A DNA stretch of 64,000 bases, taken from assembly GCF_034058155.1 (NCBI RefSeq), contig NZ_CP139148.1, positions 248,001 through 312,000 of the forward strand, read 5' to 3'. The stretch comes from Flavobacterium sp. KACC 22761. Lineage in GTDB: Bacteria > Bacteroidota > Bacteroidia > Flavobacteriales > Flavobacteriaceae. The notes beneath the pieces are model-generated. The model saw nothing but the letters and a program-made list of their open reading frames with translations. It did not search any database and was not told the origin of the DNA. Position 1 is the first letter of the stretch; each line of letters opens with the position of its first letter. Positions 41,219-50,224 of this stretch are shown here, piece by piece. Position numbers and translations under genes: made by a program.

Positions 41219-43573
41219 ATGACTCATTTAAAGGTTTTTCTTTTCGTTATTGTTTTATGTTGCTCATCTATCAAAATGAATGCGCAATATATTACTATTG
41301 ACGACCAAAGAACACCTAAACAACTGATTGAAAATGTTTTAATAAACAGTTCTTGTCTTTCAGTAAGTAACATTTCTGGTAAAGGAAATCCTGATATTTT
41401 CCATTACTCTTATGATTATTTTAATGCAGGAACAAGTGATTTTCCTTTTCCTGAAGGTATTGTATTATCTACATCAACCGCATTTGGAATACCCGGTCCT
41501 TATACGTCAACCATGGGAGGAGGAAATCCTCTTTTATGGTTTGGCGACGCAGATCTTGATCAAATTTTGGGAATACATTCAACAAATGCAACTTCCTTAG
41601 AATTTGATTTTGTAGCTCTGACAAATTTTATAAATTTTAATTACATATTTGCTTCAAATGAATATCAATTTGATTTTGCATGCAGTTATTCTGATGGCTT
41701 TGCTTTTTTGATTAAAGAAGCCGGAGCTAGCGATCCTTATCAAAACATCGCGGTAATTCCCGGCACTAATATACCTGTTTCATCGGTTGATATTCGCCCT
41801 ACAATTGTTCCGGGAAAAAGCAGAAATGGCGATCCTTATTCTGGATGTCCAGAAAAAAATCCAAAATATTTCGATCGTTTATTAACTCCTGTTACAACCG
41901 GCACCCCAACTGCAGGCGCCATAGACTTTGCTGGTCAAACCGTAATAATGAATGCACAAGCAAATGTCACGATAGGAAAAAAATATCATATCAAGTTAGT
42001 CATAGGAGACGATAGAAATCAATATTATGACTCAGCTGTATTTTTGCAGGCTGGCAGTTTTACTTCACAAATTAATCTTGGACCTGATCAAACTGCTGCC
42101 AATGGCAACCCAGTATGTTTTGGAAGAACCGTTACACTAGATACAAAGCTTTCTTCCTCATATTCATTTAAATGGTTTAAAGACAATGTAGAAATTGTGG
42201 GAGCAACTTATCCATCCTACGATGCCACCGAAACTGGAAATTACAAAGTAGAAGTTGTAATGTCACCATCAACTTGTGCGGTTATGGGCCAAATTAAATT
42301 AGAATTTGCTCCAGAAATCTTATACACCAATACGCTCCTTTTGCAATGTGATGATAATACCGACGGTATTTCAATTTTCAACTTAAACAAAGCAAACAAT
42401 CTTGTCAACAACAATGTTGCGACCAGCACTACCGAAGGATATTACTTAACCTTAACTGATGCTCAAAATAAAACCAATAAAATTCAAAACCAAGGCAACT
42501 ACATCAATACCACAAACAATCAAATTGTTTATGCCCGTATAGAAAATCAATTTGGTTGCTTTAAAGTGGCTGAAGTTACATTGCAAATTACAAATACATC
42601 AATTGCAAATCCTAGCCCAATTGCAACTTGTGATCTTGATAATATTCAGGATGGCCTTTACCAATTTGATTTAAATTCAGAAGTTACTCCTAAAATTCTT
42701 ATCGGACTTCCTGCTGGATTAACAGCAACTTATTATCTTACTTCTAATGATGCGGTGACAGAAACTAATCCTGTACCAAACGTTTTTAAAAATACAACCC
42801 CTTATAATCAAACCCTTTATGCGAGAGTTGTAAATGGCCCTGATTGTCATGACATTGTACCCGTTACACTTGTAGTAAACACTTTTGATCCGCCAAATTT
42901 TGAAGATGAATCAAAATACATCTGCAAAGATGGCGATGTCACTCTTTCTGTAGCAACTGGATTCAGTGGTTATGCATGGACTCCAGGAAACAGTACCTCA
43001 AATTCCATGACGGCAAATGCACCCGGCGATTATTCGGTAACTGTAACAGATGCCAACGGGTGCCAAAAAACGAAAAATTTCAAAGTAATTTCATCAGAAC
43101 CAGCAACAATAACTGAAGTTGTAGTAAAAGATTTCTCGGGAGTTGACAATTCGGTTTTAATAAAATATACAGGTTCTGGAAACTACGAATTTTCACTAGA
43201 TGGAACTGTTTTTCAAGATGACCCACAATTCACCGGAGTTGCACCAGGCGCATATTATGCCATAGCTAAAGACAAAAATGGTTGTGGACCATCAAATCGA
43301 TTTTTATTTTATGTCTTAGATTATCCAAAATTCTTTACCCCAAATGGTGATGGATATAATGATTTATGGACAATCAAAAGCGTAGGTCAAATGCCCGATT
43401 ATACCATAAGCATTTTTGACCGCTACGGGAAATTTTTAAAACAACTAAATCAAAACAGTCCAGGCTGGAACGGCATCTTTAATGGCGAACAATTGCCATC
43501 TGACGATTATTGGTTTACGCTTATTTTTGTGGATGGAAAAAGCGTCAAAGGGCATTTTAGCCTAAAAAGATAA
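41219..43573 (+). CDS. Secreted protein with choice-of-anchor L domain and T9SS type B C-terminal signal
   Basis: A 784-residue secreted protein. Signal peptide to about residue 22 (SIKMNAQ). Residues ~25-280 are a choice-of-anchor L domain: LEFDFVALTNFINFNYIFA, SNEYQFDFACSYSDGFAFLI and IGDDRNQYYDSAVFLQAG. Ig/PKD-like modules follow (LDTKLSSSYSFKWFKDNVEI, VTVTDANGCQKTKNF). The end is a type B T9SS domain: YPKFFTPNGDGYNDLW and SIFDRYGKFLKQL. It would be exported by SprA/T9SS to the surface; related proteins take part in adhesion. Secreted by inference from the end domain. Confidence 0.92.
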   Translation: MTHLKVFLFVIVLCCSSIKMNAQYITIDDQRTPKQLIENVLINSSCLSVSNISGKGNPDIFHYSYDYFNAGTSDFPFPEGIVLSTSTAFGIPGPYTSTMGGGNPLLWFGDADLDQILGIHSTNATSLEFDFVALTNFINFNYIFASNEYQFDFACSYSDGFAFLIKEAGASDPYQNIAVIPGTNIPVSSVDIRPTIVPGKSRNGDPYSGCPEKNPKYFDRLLTPVTTGTPTAGAIDFAGQTVIMNAQANVTIGKKYHIKLVIGDDRNQYYDSAVFLQAGSFTSQINLGPDQTAANGNPVCFGRTVTLDTKLSSSYSFKWFKDNVEIVGATYPSYDATETGNYKVEVVMSPSTCAVMGQIKLEFAPEILYTNTLLLQCDDNTDGISIFNLNKANNLVNNNVATSTTEGYYLTLTDAQNKTNKIQNQGNYINTTNNQIVYARIENQFGCFKVAEVTLQITNTSIANPSPIATCDLDNIQDGLYQFDLNSEVTPKILIGLPAGLTATYYLTSNDAVTETNPVPNVFKNTTPYNQTLYARVVNGPDCHDIVPVTLVVNTFDPPNFEDESKYICKDGDVTLSVATGFSGYAWTPGNSTSNSMTANAPGDYSVTVTDANGCQKTKNFKVISSEPATITEVVVKDFSGVDNSVLIKYTGSGNYEFSLDGTVFQDDPQFTGVAPGAYYAIAKDKNGCGPSNRFLFYVLDYPKFFTPNGDGYNDLWTIKSVGQMPDYTISIFDRYGKFLKQLNQNSPGWNGIFNGEQLPSDDYWFTLIFVDGKSVKGHFSLKR

Positions 43574-43635
43574 AACTTTTAAAATTCCAATTAAAAAAAT
43601 CCAAATTCCAAACCAAAAAAAACACTGAAAAAAAG

Positions 43636-43666
43636 AATCCCAAACTCCATATTGGAATTTGGGATT
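43636..43666. terminator. Bidirectional terminator between convergent genes
   Basis: AATCCCAAA and TTTGGGATT form the stem around CTCCATATTGGAA, with A- and T-runs outside. It serves the secreted-protein gene (plus) and typA (minus). Confidence 0.8.
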
Positions 43667-43689
43667 TTTATATTAAGATTTAAAATTTA

Positions 43690-45486
43690 TTAGATTTTAT
43701 ATCTTTTTCTATCTGTTTCACTTAAGTAAATCTTTCTTAAACGAAGAGATTTTGGAGTAACTTCAACATACTCATCTTTTTGAATGTACTCTAAAGCTTC
43801 TTCTAATGAGAATTTGATAGCTGGAATAATTCTAGCTTTATCATCAGCTCCAGAAGAACGTACGTTAGAAAGTTTTTTCGTTTTAGTAACGTTAACAGTC
43901 ATATCGTCGCTACGAGTGTTTTCTCCAATTACCTGACCTTCATAGATGTCCTCATTTGGATCAACGAAGAATTTACCACGATCTTGTAATTTATCGATAG
44001 AGTAAGGAATTGCTTTTCCGTTTTCCATAGAAATTAATGAACCGTTGTTACGTCCCGGAATTTCTCCTTTGTATGGTTCGTATCCAATGAAACGGTGCGC
44101 CATAATAGCCTCACCAGCAGTAGCAGTAAGCAATTGATTTCTTAAACCGATAATTCCACGAGATGGAATGTTGAATTTAATAATCATACGCTCACCTTTA
44201 CCTTCCATAGAAAGCATTTCACCTTTACGGATAGTTACGAATTCAACCGCTCTACCTGAAAGGTTTTCTGGCAAATCGATAGTTAATTCCTCAATTGGCT
44301 CACATTTAACACCATCAACTTCTTTGATGATAACTTGTGGCTGACCAATTTGAAGCTCATACCCTTCCCTTCTCATTGTTTCAATAAGAACAGACAAGTG
44401 AAGTACACCACGACCAAAAACCATGAATTTATCAGCAGAATCAGTTTCACCAACTTTCATCGCTAAGTTTTTCTCTAACTCTTTTGTTAATCTCTCACGG
44501 ATGTGTCTAGAAGTAACAAATTTACCTTCTTTACCAAAGAAAGGAGAATCGTTAATAGTAAACAACATACTCATTGTTGGCTCGTCAATAGCAATTGTTT
44601 GTAAAGCTTCAGGATTTTCAAAATCAGCGATAGTATCACCAATTTCAAAACCTTCAATACCTACAACAGCACAAATATCTCCAGCAACAACCTCTTCAAC
44701 TTTTCTACGGCCTAAACCTTCGAAAGTATGCAATTCTTTAATTCTTGACTTGATCACTTTTCCGTCTCTTTTTACCAAAGAAATTGGAGAACCTTCTTTC
44801 AAAGTACCTCTTTCAAGACGACCAATAGCGATACGACCTGTAAAAGAAGAGAAATCTAAAGAAGTAATCAACATTTGTGGAGTTCCTTCAGCAACTTTTG
44901 GAGCAGGAACATTTTTGATAACCATATCCAATAATGGCTCAATGTTTTGTGTTTGAACTTTCCAGTCATCAGACATCCAGTTGTTTTTTGCCGAACCATA
45001 AACAGTTGGGAAATCCAATTGTTCTTCAGTAGCACCTAATTCAAACATTAAGTCAAAAACTTTTTCGTGAACTTCTTCTGGAGTACAGTTTTCTTTATCA
45101 ACTTTATTGATAACTACACAAGGTTTCAAACCTAAATCAATAGCTTTTTGTAGCACGAAACGCGTTTGTGGCATTGGCCCTTCAAAAGCATCCACTAACA
45201 AACATACACCATCGGCCATGTTCAATACACGTTCAACTTCACCTCCAAAATCCGCGTGGCCTGGAGTGTCAATAATATTGATTTTTGTTCCTTTATATTG
45301 AACTGATACGTTTTTAGAAGTAATAGTAATACCTCTCTCACGCTCTAAATCATTATTATCTAGAATTAAATCACCTGTGTTTTCGTTTTCACGAAATAAC
45401 TGACAGTGATACATAATTTTATCAACCAAAGTTGTTTTACCGTGATCGACGTGGGCAATAATTGCAATGTTTCTAATAGATTCCAT
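43690..45486 (-). CDS. typA: Translational GTPase TypA/BipA
   Basis: A 598-residue EF-G-like GTPase. G1 [14 protein letters not shown], switch region GITITSKN, G3 [10 protein letters not shown]4 NKVDKEN; then the EF-Tu-like domain II and the TypA-specific C-terminal domain with [20 protein letters not shown]. TypA binds ribosomes and aids biogenesis or stress adaptation, including growth at low temperature. Length is exactly in family range. A minus-strand TACCTTTG box is 20 bp upstream. Confidence 0.97.
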   Translation of the reverse strand: MESIRNIAIIAHVDHGKTTLVDKIMYHCQLFRENENTGDLILDNNDLERERGITITSKNVSVQYKGTKINIIDTPGHADFGGEVERVLNMADGVCLLVDAFEGPMPQTRFVLQKAIDLGLKPCVVINKVDKENCTPEEVHEKVFDLMFELGATEEQLDFPTVYGSAKNNWMSDDWKVQTQNIEPLLDMVIKNVPAPKVAEGTPQMLITSLDFSSFTGRIAIGRLERGTLKEGSPISLVKRDGKVIKSRIKELHTFEGLGRRKVEEVVAGDICAVVGIEGFEIGDTIADFENPEALQTIAIDEPTMSMLFTINDSPFFGKEGKFVTSRHIRERLTKELEKNLAMKVGETDSADKFMVFGRGVLHLSVLIETMRREGYELQIGQPQVIIKEVDGVKCEPIEELTIDLPENLSGRAVEFVTIRKGEMLSMEGKGERMIIKFNIPSRGIIGLRNQLLTATAGEAIMAHRFIGYEPYKGEIPGRNNGSLISMENGKAIPYSIDKLQDRGKFFVDPNEDIYEGQVIGENTRSDDMTVNVTKTKKLSNVRSSGADDKARIIPAIKFSLEEALEYIQKDEYVEVTPKSLRLRKIYLSETDRKRYKI

Positions 45487-45505
45487 CTGTGATTTTTAAT
45501 GGCTG

Positions 45506-45513
45506 CAAAGGTA
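45506..45513 (-). promoter_or_regulatory. -7 promoter element of typA
   Basis: TACCTTTG on the minus strand, 20 bp before the typA start codon. Confidence 0.55.
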
Positions 45514-45642
45514 CACTTTATTTTCTAAAAAAAAACGTTTCTAACATAGTTTGCGTATATACAATCAATTAGTTAATACAAAACATGAAAACACAGCGCT
45601 TAAATTGAACTTTACATATTGTTTAATTATAGTTAATTTAAC

Positions 45643-45650
45643 TATATTTG
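45643..45650 (+). promoter_or_regulatory. -7 promoter element abutting the PAS-kinase start codon
   Basis: TATATTTG with five bases to the ATG at 45656. As at 41204, this implies a leaderless or nearly leaderless mRNA if used. Confidence 0.45.
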
Positions 45651-45655
45651 AAGTA

Positions 45656-47365
45656 ATGAAAAGTAAAACTCTCCAAATTACTCTAGTTTACATTCTAGTA
45701 TCATTATTTATGGCGGTACTCTGTCATAAAATACTTACCACTTATTTTTCAGATGTTAAATATTTTTATCTTTTTTTCCTAAAGGACATTTTCTTCATTT
45801 TAACTACTGCATTGTTCTTCAAATACATAGTTTCAAAAAACGAAAAACACAATGTAACCGTTTTTAAGAAATTAAAAGAAACAAACGAAGAAATAAAAGA
45901 ATCCAACGAAAAATATGACATTGTAGCAAAAGCAACAAGCGACACCATTTGGGATTGGAAAATTCAGGAAGACAGCATCAATTGGAACAAAGGAATTGAA
46001 GGGGTTTTTGGTTATAATCCAAATGAAGTTGGCAAAACATCTAAGTGGTGGTTTGACAAAATTCATCCTGAAGACAGCATCAGAATGTCTATAAAATTAT
46101 ATTCTTTTATTGAGCAAAAAACCGAAAAATGGCAAGATCAATACCGCTTTAGATGTGCCGACGGAAGTTACAAATATGTCTTGGACCGAGGTTTTTTATT
46201 GAAAGATGAAAATGGAAGAGCCATCAGAATGATCGGGGCCATTCAAGACATCACCAAACAAAAAGAAGAAGAACAGCGATTAAAATTACTAGAAACGGTA
46301 ATCACGCAATCTAAAGATTCCATTTTAATTACCGAAGCAAATTCGCAGGCACGAAAAATTCCGAAAATTGTTTATGTAAACCCAGCATTTTCTCAAATGT
46401 CAGGTTATTTATCCAATGAAATAGTCGGCAAATCTCCAAATATTTTCAAGGGACCAAAATCAGATTCTGAAGAATTAAAAAAATTACTTCGAGCAATCAA
46501 AAACGAAGAAGAATGCTTGATCGAAACCATTAGCTACACCAAACAAAAAGAAGAATATTGGGTTCGTTTTTCTATGATTCCAATTTTCAACAACGAAGGA
46601 TCGATTTCGCATTGGATTTCAATACAAAGAGATATTACCGAAGAAAAAAAGCTCGAAACCGAAAAAGAACATCTTATTCGAGAACTGACACAAAACAATA
46701 AGGATTTAAAGCAATTTTCATACATTACTTCGCACAACTTAAGAGCTCCTTTGTCAAATTTAATTGGACTTTTAAATTTAATTGAAGACATTCCGATCGA
46801 AAATCCGGAGCTGGAAGAAATTTTGTCTGGCTTTACCAAATCGACTCATTTACTGAACGAAACTATTAACGATCTTGTAAAAGTCATCATTATCAAAGAC
46901 AATCCTTCTATGCAAAAAGAGGAAGTCTCTTTGAAAGAAGTCTTTGAAAATGTTTTCAGTCAATTATCTTTTCAAATCGAACTGCACAAACCAATAATAA
47001 AGCTTAAATTTGATCGCGTTCCGTTATTGAACACAAACAAGGCTTATATTGAAAGCATTTTACTTAATTTGCTCACCAATTCCATAAAATACAAATCGGA
47101 AAACAGAAAGCTAAAAATATCTATTATTGCAGAACAAATAGATAATAAAGCAATATTAACATTTAAGGACAACGGAATTGGCATTGATTTAGAAAGAAAC
47201 CGCGACAAGGTTTTCGGCCTCTATCAAAGATTTCATAATTATCCAGACAGCAAAGGACTTGGCTTATATCTTGTAAAATCTCAAGTGGAAACTATGGGAG
47301 GAACAATTAGCATAGAAAGCGAAGTCAACAAAGGGACCACCTTTACAATAACATTTAAAAATTAA
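45656..47365 (+). CDS. PAS-domain sensor histidine kinase
   Basis: A 569-residue hybrid-free kinase. Two membrane helices (5-28 and 37-58) enclose a short periplasmic loop. PAS 1 (~85-200) has TIWDWKIQEDSINWN and EKWQDQYRFRCADGSYK; PAS 2 (~210-330) has IVYVNPAFSQMSGYLSNEIVGKSPNIF, an LOV/PAS-like pattern. HisKA follows with the phospho-accepting His360 in TSHNLRAPLSNL, then HATPase_c with LLTNSIKYKSENR, DNGIGID and GLGLYLVK. I start at 45656, where the membrane segments begin; a TTG upstream at 45551 would add an odd tail. The receiver gene follows 4 bp later. Confidence 0.9.
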   Translation: MKSKTLQITLVYILVSLFMAVLCHKILTTYFSDVKYFYLFFLKDIFFILTTALFFKYIVSKNEKHNVTVFKKLKETNEEIKESNEKYDIVAKATSDTIWDWKIQEDSINWNKGIEGVFGYNPNEVGKTSKWWFDKIHPEDSIRMSIKLYSFIEQKTEKWQDQYRFRCADGSYKYVLDRGFLLKDENGRAIRMIGAIQDITKQKEEEQRLKLLETVITQSKDSILITEANSQARKIPKIVYVNPAFSQMSGYLSNEIVGKSPNIFKGPKSDSEELKKLLRAIKNEEECLIETISYTKQKEEYWVRFSMIPIFNNEGSISHWISIQRDITEEKKLETEKEHLIRELTQNNKDLKQFSYITSHNLRAPLSNLIGLLNLIEDIPIENPELEEILSGFTKSTHLLNETINDLVKVIIIKDNPSMQKEEVSLKEVFENVFSQLSFQIELHKPIIKLKFDRVPLLNTNKAYIESILLNLLTNSIKYKSENRKLKISIIAEQIDNKAILTFKDNGIGIDLERNRDKVFGLYQRFHNYPDSKGLGLYLVKSQVETMGGTISIESEVNKGTTFTITFKN

Positions 47366-47369
47366 CATC

Positions 47370-47783
47370 ATGCTCGAGCAGATTTTATGCATTGACGACG
47401 ACCCAATCACGTTGATGTTATGCAAAAAAGTAATTTCGAAGTCACAAATTTGCCATGAAATTATTACAGCTCAAAATGGCGAAGAAGCGCTTCATCACTT
47501 CAACACTTTAAAATACACCAACAACAGAAACAAAGACAATAAAAAACCTGAACTGATCTTTTTAGACCTCAACATGCCAGTCATGGGAGGCTGGGAATTT
47601 TTAGACCATTTTACCTCTACTGATTATAAAGAATTCAACACCGCAAATGTAATCGTCTTATCTTCTACAATAGACCCTGAAGATTTAGCCAAAGCAAAAA
47701 AATACCCTATAATCATAGATTTTCTTTCAAAGCCAATTACGCAACCAATGCTGGAGTACCTTAAGAAAAAAATAGATTTATAA
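47370..47783 (+). CDS. Single-domain response regulator (receiver)
   Basis: A 137-residue stand-alone receiver. Acidic pocket CIDDDP (Asp9-11), phosphorylation site Asp66 in LIFLDLNMP, Ser/Thr99-100 in VIVLSSTID and Lys121 in FLSKPI. There is no output domain; such proteins pass phosphate on or bind partners. The region 47-58 (LKYTNNRNKDNKK) is a longer loop than usual, as in Bacteroidota receivers. It starts four bases after the PAS kinase and is likely phosphorylated by it. A hairpin with T-tract follows near 47800-47843. Confidence 0.93.
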   Translation: MLEQILCIDDDPITLMLCKKVISKSQICHEIITAQNGEEALHHFNTLKYTNNRNKDNKKPELIFLDLNMPVMGGWEFLDHFTSTDYKEFNTANVIVLSSTIDPEDLAKAKKYPIIIDFLSKPITQPMLEYLKKKIDL

Positions 47784-47799
47784 ATTAAATTTCAATATT

Positions 47800-47843
47800 A
47801 AAAATCCAAATTCCAACTTTAAAACTAATGGAGTTTGGATTTT
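47800..47843 (+). terminator. Possible terminator after the receiver gene
   Basis: AAATCCAAATTCC and GGAGTTTGGATTTTTT pair around a 14-nt loop. Followed by TTGGAAT-period repeats and the hairpin TCCCGAAACCTCGGGA (47881-47896). Confidence 0.65.
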
Positions 47844-47921
47844 TTATTTTTCAAAAACGAATTTGGAATTTGGAATTTGGTCCCGAAACCTCGGGATGGA
47901 ATTTGGAATTTGATACAAAAC

Positions 47922-47950
47922 AAAAAAGTCCTCTAAATGAGGACTTTTTT
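47922..47950 (-). terminator. Rho-independent terminator of rpsT
   Basis: AAAAAAGTCCTC and GAGGACTTTTTT pair perfectly around TAAAT. On the minus strand it follows the rpsT stop by 22 bp; symmetrical A/T runs allow both directions. Confidence 0.85.
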
Positions 47951-47972
47951 AATATCTATTAAATTGTATTAA

Positions 47973-48224
47973 TTACAATTTAGCAACATGTTTCGTTAAT
48001 TTAGACTTCAAGTTAGAAGCTTTATTATCGTGAATGATGTTCTTTTTAGCCAATTTATCAATCATAGAGATTACAGTTGATAATTTTGCAGTAGCATCAG
48101 ATTTATCAGTAGCTAATCTTAATGCTTTGATCGCATTACGAGTAGTTTTATGTTGGTATCTGTTAAGAACTCTTCTTTTTTCGTTGCTTCTGATTCTTTT
48201 TAAAGCTGACTTATGATTTGCCAT
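47973..48224 (-). CDS. rpsT: 30S ribosomal protein S20
   Basis: An 83-residue basic protein with the S20 pattern: MANHKSALKRIRSNEKRRVLN, the helix HKTTRNAIKALRLATD, and the end IHDNKASNLKSKLTKHVAKL. It binds 16S rRNA early in 30S assembly. Length and composition are typical. It is the last gene of a minus-strand stretch with proS and two tRNA genes upstream. Its 5' region is unusually long with a potential long-range stem (see 48261-48318). Confidence 0.96.
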   Translation of the reverse strand: MANHKSALKRIRSNEKRRVLNRYQHKTTRNAIKALRLATDKSDATAKLSTVISMIDKLAKKNIIHDNKASNLKSKLTKHVAKL

Positions 48225-48260
48225 TTCTTTTAATTTTAGATGTAATAATTATTATAAATA

Positions 48261-48318
48261 CTAGTTAAAAAAGAAAAACCTCCCACAATTGCAAAGCAAT
48301 CACTTTGGTTTTAACTAA
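48261..48318 (-). promoter_or_regulatory. Structured leader upstream of rpsT
   Basis: On the minus strand TTAGTTAAAACC (48318-48307) can pair with GGTTTTT...TTTTAACTAG (48279-48261). Inside are ATTGCTTTGCAAT (a small hairpin) and GTGGGAGG. The layout suggests an mRNA leader fold that may regulate S20, but I know no matching family. Confidence 0.35.
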
Positions 48319-48377
48319 TAAAACAAAAACCGAGACACCAATTTTTGTTTTACAAAACTTATTTACAACTAATTTTG

Positions 48378-48449
48378 TAGTCCGTAGGGGAATCGAACCC
48401 CTGTTACCAGGATGAAAACCTGGCGTCCTAACCCCTAGACGAACGGACC
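48378..48449 (-). tRNA. tRNA-Glu (anticodon TTC)
   Basis: The minus strand reads GGTCCGTTCGTCTAGGGGTT at the 5' end. The anticodon stem CCAGG/CCTGG encloses the loop TTTTCAT with anticodon TTC. T-arm CAGGGGTTCGATTCCCCT. Acceptor stem closes with ACGGACT; the first pair is G-U. CCA is not encoded. Confidence 0.95.
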
Positions 48450-48494
48450 TAAATTCTCCTAAGTTGGAAATTATTCAATATGTAATATAACTTG

Positions 48495-48566
48495 TAGTCC
48501 GTGGGGGAATCGAACCCCCCTTACCAGGATGAAAACCTGGCGTCCTAACCGATAGACGAACGGACC
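48495..48566 (-). tRNA. tRNA-Glu (anticodon TTC), second copy
   Basis: Same acceptor and anticodon arms as the neighbour, with loop TTTTCAT between CCAGG and CCTGG. It differs in the D-arm (CTATCGGTTAGG) and T-arm (GGGGGGTTCGATTCCCCC), where stems remain paired. The two genes are 45 bp apart. Confidence 0.94.
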
Positions 48567-48644
48567 GCGCTTCTGTATTGCGGATGCAAAGATACATCTA
48601 TTTTTTATTTGCGCAACACCTAACGCAAAAAAATATATTATTTT

Positions 48645-50123
48645 TTAATATGCCTTAGCAAAGAGCACTCTTTTAGAAGAAGGATTCCCAGTAAACACGC
48701 AGGTTCCTGCCTCTTCAACAGCATCCAAAGGAATGCAACGAATCGTTGCTTTTGTCAAATCTTTTATCTTTTCTTCTGTCGCTGCAGTTCCGTCCCAGTG
48801 AGCAGAAATAAAACCTCCTTTTCCTTCTAAAACTTCCTTAAATTCTTCAAAATTATTTACTTGCGTAATATGTGTATTACGATAATCTAGCGCTCTAGTA
48901 AATAAGTCATTTTGAATCTGCTCTAACAAATCATTTACATAATCAACAATTTTCTCTGCCGCCACAACTTCTTTTGATAAATTATCACGTCTTGCAACCT
49001 CAAAAGTTCCATTTTCTAAATCTTTTGGACCAACTGCAATTCTAACAGGAACTCCTTTCAATTCCCATTCAGCAAATTTGAATCCTGGTTTTTGAGTGGT
49101 TCTATCATCGTATTTAACTGAGATTTTTAGTTTTCTCAATTTTGCCGTCAATTCATTTACCGCGGCAGTAATTTGAGCCAATTGCTCATCTGTTTTATGA
49201 ATTGGCACAATTACAACTTGTATTGGCGCCAAATTTGGAGGCAACACCAATCCTTGATCATCAGAATGCGTCATGATCAAAGCTCCCATTAATCGGGTAG
49301 AAACTCCCCAAGATGTTCCCCAAACGTGCTCTTGCTTTCCTTCTGCATTAGCAAACTTAACATCAAATGCTTTTGCAAAGTTCTGCCCTAAAAAGTGAGA
49401 AGTCCCAGCTTGTAATGCTTTTCCATCTTGCATTAATGCTTCAATACAATAGGTTTCATCAGCACCTGCAAAACGTTCTGTCTCGGTTTTAAAACCTTTT
49501 ACAACAGGAATCGCCATAAAGTTTTCTGCAAAATCAGCATAAACGTTCATCATTTTTTCAGACTCTTCGATTGCTTCTGCTTTTGTCGCGTGAGCCGTGT
49601 GCCCCTCTTGCCACAAAAACTCTGCAGTTCTTAAAAATAAACGTGTGCGCATTTCCCATCTAACCACGTTTGCCCATTGATTAATCAACAAAGGCAAATC
49701 CCTATATGACTGCACCCATCCTTTATATGTAGACCAAATGATCGCCTCACTTGTAGGACGAACAATTAACTCTTCTTCTAACTTTGCGTTTGGGTCAACC
49801 ATAAGTTTCCCCGGTCTCTCCTCATCATTCTTTAATCTATAATGTGTTACAACAGCACATTCTTTTGCAAATCCTTCCGCATTTGTTTCTTCCGCTTCAA
49901 ACATGCTCTTAGGCACGAATAAAGGAAAATAAGCATTCTGATGTCCCGTTTCTTTAAACATTCGATCTAGCTCAGCCTGCATTTTTTCCCAAATAGCATA
50001 TCCGTATGGCTTGATTACCATACATCCTCTAACTCCTGAATTTTCTGCTAGGTCTGCTTTTACAACCAGTTCATTATACCATTTAGAATAATCTTCTGAT
50101 CTTGTAGTAAGGTTCTTACTCAT
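48645..50123 (-). CDS. proS: Prolyl-tRNA synthetase
   Basis: A 492-residue class II aminoacyl-tRNA synthetase of the archaeal/eukaryotic-like short type without an editing insertion. Motif 2 region [26 protein letters not shown], motif 3-type [24 protein letters not shown]; anticodon-binding region with [10 protein letters not shown] and a C-terminal zinc-like/extension domain ending [11 protein letters not shown]. It charges tRNA-Pro with proline. It has a full promoter match on its strand (50177-50207). Confidence 0.96.
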   Translation of the reverse strand: MSKNLTTRSEDYSKWYNELVVKADLAENSGVRGCMVIKPYGYAIWEKMQAELDRMFKETGHQNAYFPLFVPKSMFEAEETNAEGFAKECAVVTHYRLKNDEERPGKLMVDPNAKLEEELIVRPTSEAIIWSTYKGWVQSYRDLPLLINQWANVVRWEMRTRLFLRTAEFLWQEGHTAHATKAEAIEESEKMMNVYADFAENFMAIPVVKGFKTETERFAGADETYCIEALMQDGKALQAGTSHFLGQNFAKAFDVKFANAEGKQEHVWGTSWGVSTRLMGALIMTHSDDQGLVLPPNLAPIQVVIVPIHKTDEQLAQITAAVNELTAKLRKLKISVKYDDRTTQKPGFKFAEWELKGVPVRIAVGPKDLENGTFEVARRDNLSKEVVAAEKIVDYVNDLLEQIQNDLFTRALDYRNTHITQVNNFEEFKEVLEGKGGFISAHWDGTAATEEKIKDLTKATIRCIPLDAVEEAGTCVFTGNPSSKRVLFAKAY

Positions 50124-50176
50124 ATTATATAGTTTGGCACAAATTTTGTTTTAATAATTTTAAATAAATAGTTTGA

Positions 50177-50207
50177 CAAAACTAACTATTTTTGTAATGT
50201 GCAACAA
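50177..50207 (-). promoter_or_regulatory. Full Bacteroidota promoter of proS
   Basis: On the minus strand a TTG at 50204-50202 or 50207-50205 (spacer 17-20) precedes TAGTTTTG (50184-50177). It nearly overlaps the plus-strand box at 50187-50194, so two divergent promoters lie within about 20 bp. Confidence 0.65.
50187..50194 (+). promoter_or_regulatory. -7 promoter element of the Gly/Tyr-rich lipoprotein gene
   Basis: TATTTTTG, 30 bp before the ATG at 50225; face-to-back with the proS promoter. Confidence 0.5.
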
Positions 50208-50224
50208 TAAAAAACACCACAGAT

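Noticed and set aside
45551..45655. TTG start giving a longer PAS kinase
   Set aside because: It would add 35 residues unlike a sensor kinase N-terminus and put the TATATTTG box inside the coding region.
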